A program made the position numbers and the translations under genes. Shown here piece by piece: positions 12,855 to 17,094 of a stretch of DNA of 17,094 nt; the stretch's first letter is position 1, and each line of letters begins with the position of its first letter. The stretch is from NCBI GenBank assembly GCA_003557605.1, contig PWNW01000181.1, forward strand, positions 1 through 17,094. Reading direction: 5' to 3'. Under the pieces are notes generated by a model. It saw only the letters and a program-made list of their open reading frames with translations. It did not search any database and was not told the origin of the DNA. Origin of the DNA: Spirochaetaceae bacterium (GTDB lineage: Bacteria > Spirochaetota > Spirochaetia > PWKH01).

Positions 12855-15206
12855 ATGAGTGAACATCACATCATACCAGCAGATAAAATTCTGCCCCATA
12901 GACTTCTCATACTTCCGCTGGTCGGCAATCCAATATTTCCCGGGATTTTCACTCCCCTGATCATTGAATCCGAACGGGACATTCAGGTTGTAAACGAATC
13001 GCTGGAAAAGGACAGCATGATCGGACTTCTGCTTACCAAGGAAGCTGAAGAAGATCAGATGAGCTTCTACCAGGTAGGAACGGTGGCAAAAATTGTCAAG
13101 AAAATAAACCTTCCCGACGGCGGATTGAACATATTCATTTCAACACTGAAACGGTTCCGGGTTGTGAAATTTCTCAGCTCCGCACCGCCGGTCCATGCAG
13201 CGGTGGAATACCTTGACGACACCGGGTACGACAATGAAGAAGTCAGGGCGCTGACCCGCTCGCTGCTCACCGAAATGAAGGAGATCTCAAAGAACAATCC
13301 TCTGTTTACCGAAGAGATGCGGCTGAACATGGTGAATATCGATTATCCGGGGAAGATTGCTGATTTTATTACTTCCATCATGAACATCGGCAAGCATGAA
13401 CAGCAGAAGGTGCTGGAGACCCTTGATGTTCGTGAGCGGATGGAACAGGCGCTGGTATTCATTAAGAAAGAACAGGAACTGATGAAAATCCAGCAGAAAA
13501 TTCAGCAGCGCATTAGCGAAAAAATTGAAAAAACCCAGCGGGATTATTTTCTCAGGGAAGAACTGAAGGCAATTCAGCAGGAGCTGGGCATCTCAAATGA
13601 TCCTAAGTCAAATGAATACCAGCGGTACCGTGAACTGTTTGAGTCTCTGCAGCTCAATGAGGAGGCCCGGTCCCAGGTGGACAAGGAGCTTGACAAGTTT
13701 CAGTTTATGGACCCCAATTCTGCTGAATTCAATGTAACAAGAAATTACCTGGAAATCCTTTCTACCCTGCCTTGGAACGATCCGGCAGCCGAGGAATTTG
13801 AAATCAGAGAAGCAAAGAAGATTCTTGATGAGGACCATTACGGACTGGATGAAGTAAAGGACCGTATCATCGAATATCTGTCGGTGAGAAAACTCAAAAA
13901 GGACACCAAGGGATCAATCATCTGCCTGGTGGGCCCTCCCGGTGTAGGGAAAACCTCAGTAGGTCAGTCAATCGCCCGGGCCCTCAACAAAGAGTTTTTC
14001 CGATTCTCCGTAGGGGGAATGCGGGATGAAGCTGAAATAAAGGGACACAGAAGGACCTATATTGGTTCCATGCCTGGAAAAATCATTCAAGGACTGCGTA
14101 TCGTAAAAAGCAAGAATCCCGTCTTCATGATAGACGAAATTGACAAGATGGGGATTTCCTACCAGGGAGATCCCTCTTCTGCCCTCCTTGAGGTGCTTGA
14201 TCCCGAACAGAACCACTCTTTCCGGGACCATTACCTTGATGTGCCCTTCGATGTATCAAATATTCTTTTTATCGTTACCGCCAATACCCTTGACACCATT
14301 CCCCGGCCGCTGCTGGATCGAATGGAGGTCATACGACTCTCCGGGTATATTGCTGAAGAGAAGCTTTCCATTGCCAGAACATACCTGATCCCCAAGAGCC
14401 TGAAGAGAAACGGACTGATGAAAAAGCATCTTCGCTATTCTGTAAAAGCCCTGAGGGCAATTGCCGATGATTATGCCAGGGAAGCGGGAATGCGCAACTA
14501 CGAAAAAGCCCTTGACCGGATTCACCGAAAAATTGCCAACAAGGTAGTCCTGGACGAGGCAGAGATTCCTATCCGCATTACCCCTGAATCACTTGATGCA
14601 TACCTGGGCAAACCGGTATTCCGGGAAGACGGAGAAAAACTGGCAGGCAAAGCCGGGATTGTGGTAGGGCTTGCCTGGACAAACTACGGCGGGGACACCC
14701 TCCTGATAGAATCCATCAACATTCCCGGGAAAGGTGCTCTGCGTCTTACCGGAAAGATGGGCGAGGTGATGCAGGAATCGGCCAATATTGCCTATTCCTA
14801 TGTCCGTCATATCGCAAAATCCTACGGACTGCCGAAAAACTTCTTCGATGCCAATATGATCCACCTTCATATCCCTGAAGGGGCTACCCCTAAAGACGGT
14901 CCTTCAGCAGGCATTACCATGGCCTCATCGCTGTTCTCCCTGGCAAAAAACCGGAAGGTGAAGTCCCGCCTTGCAATGACAGGAGAACTGTCCCTTTCCG
15001 GCAGCGTGCTGCCCATCGGCGGGCTGAAGGAGAAGACTATTGCGGCGCGCAGAAACCGCATCAAGGAGATTATCATTCCCAAAGCAAATCTCAGGGACCT
15101 GGAAGAAATACCTGAGCATGTAAAGAAGGGAATTACCTTTCATCCGGTATCAACCATGGAGGAAGTAATAGAGAAAGCCTTCGGGATCTCAGGAAAAGGA
15201 GCATAG
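12855..15206 (+). CDS. lon: ATP-dependent protease Lon (LonA type)
   Basis: A 783-residue LonA protease that unfolds and degrades damaged and regulatory proteins in the cytoplasm as a hexamer. Order from the N-terminus: substrate-binding LAN domain (HRLLILPLVGNPIFPG, then to about 200), coiled-coil (about 205-270, rich in Gln, Lys and Glu), AAA+ module with Walker A GPPGVGKT (360-367), Walker B VFMIDE (423-428) and arginine finger in LLDRME (R489), then the protease domain with catalytic Ser684 in PKDGPSAG and Lys725 in GGLKEKT. All key residues are intact and length is normal. The start is the ATG at 12855 with GGAGG seven bases before it; an in-frame TTG at 12795 lacks such a site. Five bases separate it from the next gene. 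Confidence 0.97.
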   Translation: MSEHHIIPADKILPHRLLILPLVGNPIFPGIFTPLIIESERDIQVVNESLEKDSMIGLLLTKEAEEDQMSFYQVGTVAKIVKKINLPDGGLNIFISTLKRFRVVKFLSSAPPVHAAVEYLDDTGYDNEEVRALTRSLLTEMKEISKNNPLFTEEMRLNMVNIDYPGKIADFITSIMNIGKHEQQKVLETLDVRERMEQALVFIKKEQELMKIQQKIQQRISEKIEKTQRDYFLREELKAIQQELGISNDPKSNEYQRYRELFESLQLNEEARSQVDKELDKFQFMDPNSAEFNVTRNYLEILSTLPWNDPAAEEFEIREAKKILDEDHYGLDEVKDRIIEYLSVRKLKKDTKGSIICLVGPPGVGKTSVGQSIARALNKEFFRFSVGGMRDEAEIKGHRRTYIGSMPGKIIQGLRIVKSKNPVFMIDEIDKMGISYQGDPSSALLEVLDPEQNHSFRDHYLDVPFDVSNILFIVTANTLDTIPRPLLDRMEVIRLSGYIAEEKLSIARTYLIPKSLKRNGLMKKHLRYSVKALRAIADDYAREAGMRNYEKALDRIHRKIANKVVLDEAEIPIRITPESLDAYLGKPVFREDGEKLAGKAGIVVGLAWTNYGGDTLLIESINIPGKGALRLTGKMGEVMQESANIAYSYVRHIAKSYGLPKNFFDANMIHLHIPEGATPKDGPSAGITMASSLFSLAKNRKVKSRLAMTGELSLSGSVLPIGGLKEKTIAARRNRIKEIIIPKANLRDLEEIPEHVKKGITFHPVSTMEEVIEKAFGISGKGA

Positions 15207-15211
15207 AGAGT

Positions 15212-16408
15212 ATGGAACTGCTTGCTCCTGCGGGAAATATCGAAAAACTGAAATATGCCTATGCCTACGGGGCTGATGCTGCATACATCGGAGTGCGCAG
15301 CTTCTCCCTGCGCACCCGTGCTGACAACTTCAACCAGGAGGAGCACCGGGAGCTGAAAGCTGTCAAAGGCAGCAGGAAGCTCTACGGTGCATTGAACATT
15401 TTCTTTCACAACAGCGATATCAAGGAAATTGAACAGGCTCTTGAATATATTGCACTGTATCCCTTTGACGCATTCATCATTTCCGATCTCGGCATTCTCC
15501 GGATGCTTCAGAACCGGTTTCCCAACACCGACCTGCATCTGAGCACCCAGGCAAACTGCCTCAACAGTGAGGCTGTGAAGCTGTATCGGGACCTCGGGTT
15601 TTCCCGAATTGTGCTGGCCCGGGAGGCATCTCTGAGAGATATTGAACAGATTAAGCAGGCTGTTCCCGATATGGAGCTTGAAGCCTTTGTACACGGTGCA
15701 ATGTGTGTTGCATACTCAGGCAGGTGCCTGATGAGCTCCTATATGAGCGGCAGGAGCGCAAACCAGGGAGACTGCGCACATTCCTGCCGCTGGGACTACC
15801 GGGTGCTGGAAGAGCAGAAGCGGCCAGGTGAATACTACCCCGTTGTGGCCGGGGACAGATTTACCGCTGTGCTCTCATCCCGGGATATCTGCATGATTGA
15901 CCATCTCCAGGATCTTCGCAATGCCGGAGTTGATTCACTGAAAATTGAGGGAAGGATGAAATCTCTCTACTACACCGCTGCAGTGACCCGTGCATACCGA
16001 AAAGCTCTTGACCATCCTGATGATCCAAAAGCCTGGGAACCCTATCGGGAAGATCTCTTCAAGGTCAGCCACCGGGAGTATTCAACTGGGTTTTATTTCG
16101 GAAGGGACGAAATGGACACACCGGCATTGAAAAGCTACCAGCGGGAGTACCTTTTTCTCGGGACCCTGGGGGCCCACGTCAAGGACGGCTGGTTTCGCCT
16201 GAACCTGAAAAACCAGATTATTGCCGGCGAGGAAATTGAATTTATTTCTCCGGACATACCCTTTCAAACGGATTCCGGATATCTGATCCTTGACGCTGAG
16301 GGCAGTACAGTACTGAAAGCCGACCATGGAAAATCCTATCTCATCAGGCCCTCAGCTGATGTCCCCGAAGGTTCGATCTTGAGAAAACGCATTCCTCCCA
16401 TATCTTGA
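15212..16408 (+). CDS. trhP: U32-family protein, TrhP/YegQ-like tRNA uridine-34 hydroxylation protein
   Basis: A 398-residue protein of the so-called peptidase U32 family. These are now known mostly as RNA hydroxylation factors: TrhP (YegQ) helps make 5-hydroxyuridine at position 34 of tRNAs, and RlhA acts on 23S rRNA. The start MELLAPAGN, HLSTQAN (109-115), ELEAFVHGAMCVAYSGRC and RSANQGDCAHSCRW, plus GVDSLKIEGRMKSLYY (239-254), match the TrhP branch. Candidate cluster-binding cysteines are C165, C172, C188, C192 and C227. It is somewhat shorter at the C-terminus than E. coli YegQ as I recall it. GGAG ten bases before the ATG overlaps the end of lon, so the two are likely co-transcribed. Assignment to TrhP rather than a relative is likely, not certain. 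Confidence 0.85.
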   Translation: MELLAPAGNIEKLKYAYAYGADAAYIGVRSFSLRTRADNFNQEEHRELKAVKGSRKLYGALNIFFHNSDIKEIEQALEYIALYPFDAFIISDLGILRMLQNRFPNTDLHLSTQANCLNSEAVKLYRDLGFSRIVLAREASLRDIEQIKQAVPDMELEAFVHGAMCVAYSGRCLMSSYMSGRSANQGDCAHSCRWDYRVLEEQKRPGEYYPVVAGDRFTAVLSSRDICMIDHLQDLRNAGVDSLKIEGRMKSLYYTAAVTRAYRKALDHPDDPKAWEPYREDLFKVSHREYSTGFYFGRDEMDTPALKSYQREYLFLGTLGAHVKDGWFRLNLKNQIIAGEEIEFISPDIPFQTDSGYLILDAEGSTVLKADHGKSYLIRPSADVPEGSILRKRIPPIS

Positions 16409-16440
16409 AATTCCCGGTTACTCATCATACAATACCTGCC

Positions 16441-17010
16441 ATGAGGAGAATCATCTCAATCGACCTTGAGAAAGACCTGAAGCTGATGATCCGCCTTCAG
16501 GCAGCTGTACTGATTCTTATAGTTCCATTTGCCTATCTCTTCTATCTCCCCGTTGCTGAACGGTTTGCCCACCCCGCTGCTGTGCTGCTGCAGCCCATGG
16601 GGACCGGCCTCAGGGTACTGGAAATACTCTTTCTTCTGCTGATGATTCTGTTTTCCCTGGTGCTTCATGAACTGGTGCACGCCCTGCTGTTTTTTCTCTT
16701 CAGTCCAAGGCATACCCGCATCACCATCGGGATATCATACGGATTTGCCTATGCAGGAGCACCTCATGTCCTGTTCCAAAAATGGAGCTATCTGATAATA
16801 GGCATGGGCCCTGCCCTTCTTATCTCTGCTGCCTGCATTGCCCTCTTAATACTGCTCCCCGACCAGGCGGCATCCCCGATATTTACCGTCGCCCTGATTA
16901 ACGCATCAGGATCAGTGGGAGACTATTATGTGACATACAGGGTTCTTCGAGCCCCCCGGGGAGTTCTGGTAAAGGATACGGGCACCAAGTTTTCAGTCTA
17001 TACAGACTGA
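16441..17010 (+). CDS. DUF3267-type membrane zinc metalloprotease-like protein
   Basis: A 189-residue membrane protein from the ATG at 16441. It has hydrophobic segments at about 21-37, 60-85, 116-140 and 147-165. A zincin motif HELVH (76-80) lies in the second segment, and SGSVGDYYVTYRV (156-168) carries an Asp (D161) that could be the third metal ligand. This fits DUF3267 proteins, predicted intramembrane or membrane-bound metalloproteases with no well-known substrate. The frame is open further to a TTG at 16405, which overlaps the U32 stop (TTGA) and would add 12 residues; neither start has a clear Shine-Dalgarno sequence, and I prefer the ATG. It is the last gene of the plus-strand set. 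Confidence 0.78.
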   Translation: MRRIISIDLEKDLKLMIRLQAAVLILIVPFAYLFYLPVAERFAHPAAVLLQPMGTGLRVLEILFLLLMILFSLVLHELVHALLFFLFSPRHTRITIGISYGFAYAGAPHVLFQKWSYLIIGMGPALLISAACIALLILLPDQAASPIFTVALINASGSVGDYYVTYRVLRAPRGVLVKDTGTKFSVYTD

Positions 17011-17034
17011 CAGCCGGCTTTCATACCGGCTGTC
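17009..17034. terminator. Hairpin between converging genes, possible terminator
   Basis: GACAGCCGG and CCGGCTGTC form a perfect nine-pair stem with an eight-base loop, beginning on the last bases of the preceding stop codon. Neither side is followed by a run of T, so it is not a classic intrinsic terminator, but its place between convergent genes suits a transcript end for both strands. Confidence 0.55.
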
Positions 17035-17042
17035 TTGGACTG

Positions 17043-17094
17043 CTAATCCACATCCTCTGTTTCAGGAATAAATTTCTGAAGCAGGGTTTTGTCC
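17043..17094 (-). CDS. C-terminal end of an unidentified gene entering from the right
   Basis: On the minus strand, a frame is open from the window edge (codons from 17093) to a TAG at 17045-17043, giving DKTLLQKFIPETEDVD as a plausible protein tail. It lies just past the hairpin at the end of the plus-strand set. Too short to identify; it may be chance, but the position after a hairpin between convergent genes supports it. Confidence 0.45.
   Translation of the reverse strand, partial: DKTLLQKFIPETEDVD

Noticed and set aside
15140..15694. Minus-strand open frame of 184 codons
   Set aside because: Antisense to the start of the U32 gene; no recognisable domain.

Overview
The window reads as a dense stretch of a spirochaete-like bacterial chromosome. 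This is an inference from gene content and protein style: split glycine decarboxylase GcvPA/GcvPB, a long RecJ with an insert, and roughly balanced base composition by eye. No rRNA, tRNA, CRISPR array, insertion sequence or phage gene is visible.

Left part, minus strand (about 7700 down to 1): a one-carbon operon reads serC, an Lrp/AsnC-type regulator, gcvT, gcvH, gcvPA, gcvPB, a dihydroorotate-dehydrogenase-like flavoprotein and a PlsC-type acyltransferase cut by the window edge. SerC makes phosphoserine on the way to serine. The glycine cleavage proteins T, H and P break glycine into CO2, ammonia and methylene-tetrahydrofolate. The L protein (lipoamide dehydrogenase), serA, serB and glyA are not here. 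A sigma70-like promoter with an AT-rich upstream tract precedes serC, and a perfect 12-bp palindrome sits on its -10/+1 region. There is no room for a glycine riboswitch.

Middle part, minus strand (11452 down to 7710): recO, thpR and recJ are joined by two ATGA overlaps, followed by rpsU with its own promoter (inside the end of recJ) and a clear intrinsic terminator. RecJ carries an insert of about 135 residues that looks like a degenerate DnaQ-type exonuclease fold. rpsU appears to start at an ATA codon behind a near-complete Shine-Dalgarno sequence. recO looks leaderless.

Right part, plus strand (11548 to 17010): a papain-like C39 cysteine peptidase, a secreted protein that looks like a small outer-membrane beta-barrel, the Lon protease, a U32-family TrhP/YegQ-like tRNA hydroxylation protein and a DUF3267 membrane zincin. 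A 9-bp hairpin separates this set from the last 16 codons of a gene entering from the right on the minus strand.

The best leads are the RecJ insert, the rpsU ATA start, the serC leader (palindrome plus hairpin at the ribosome site), and the C39 peptidase/barrel pair.
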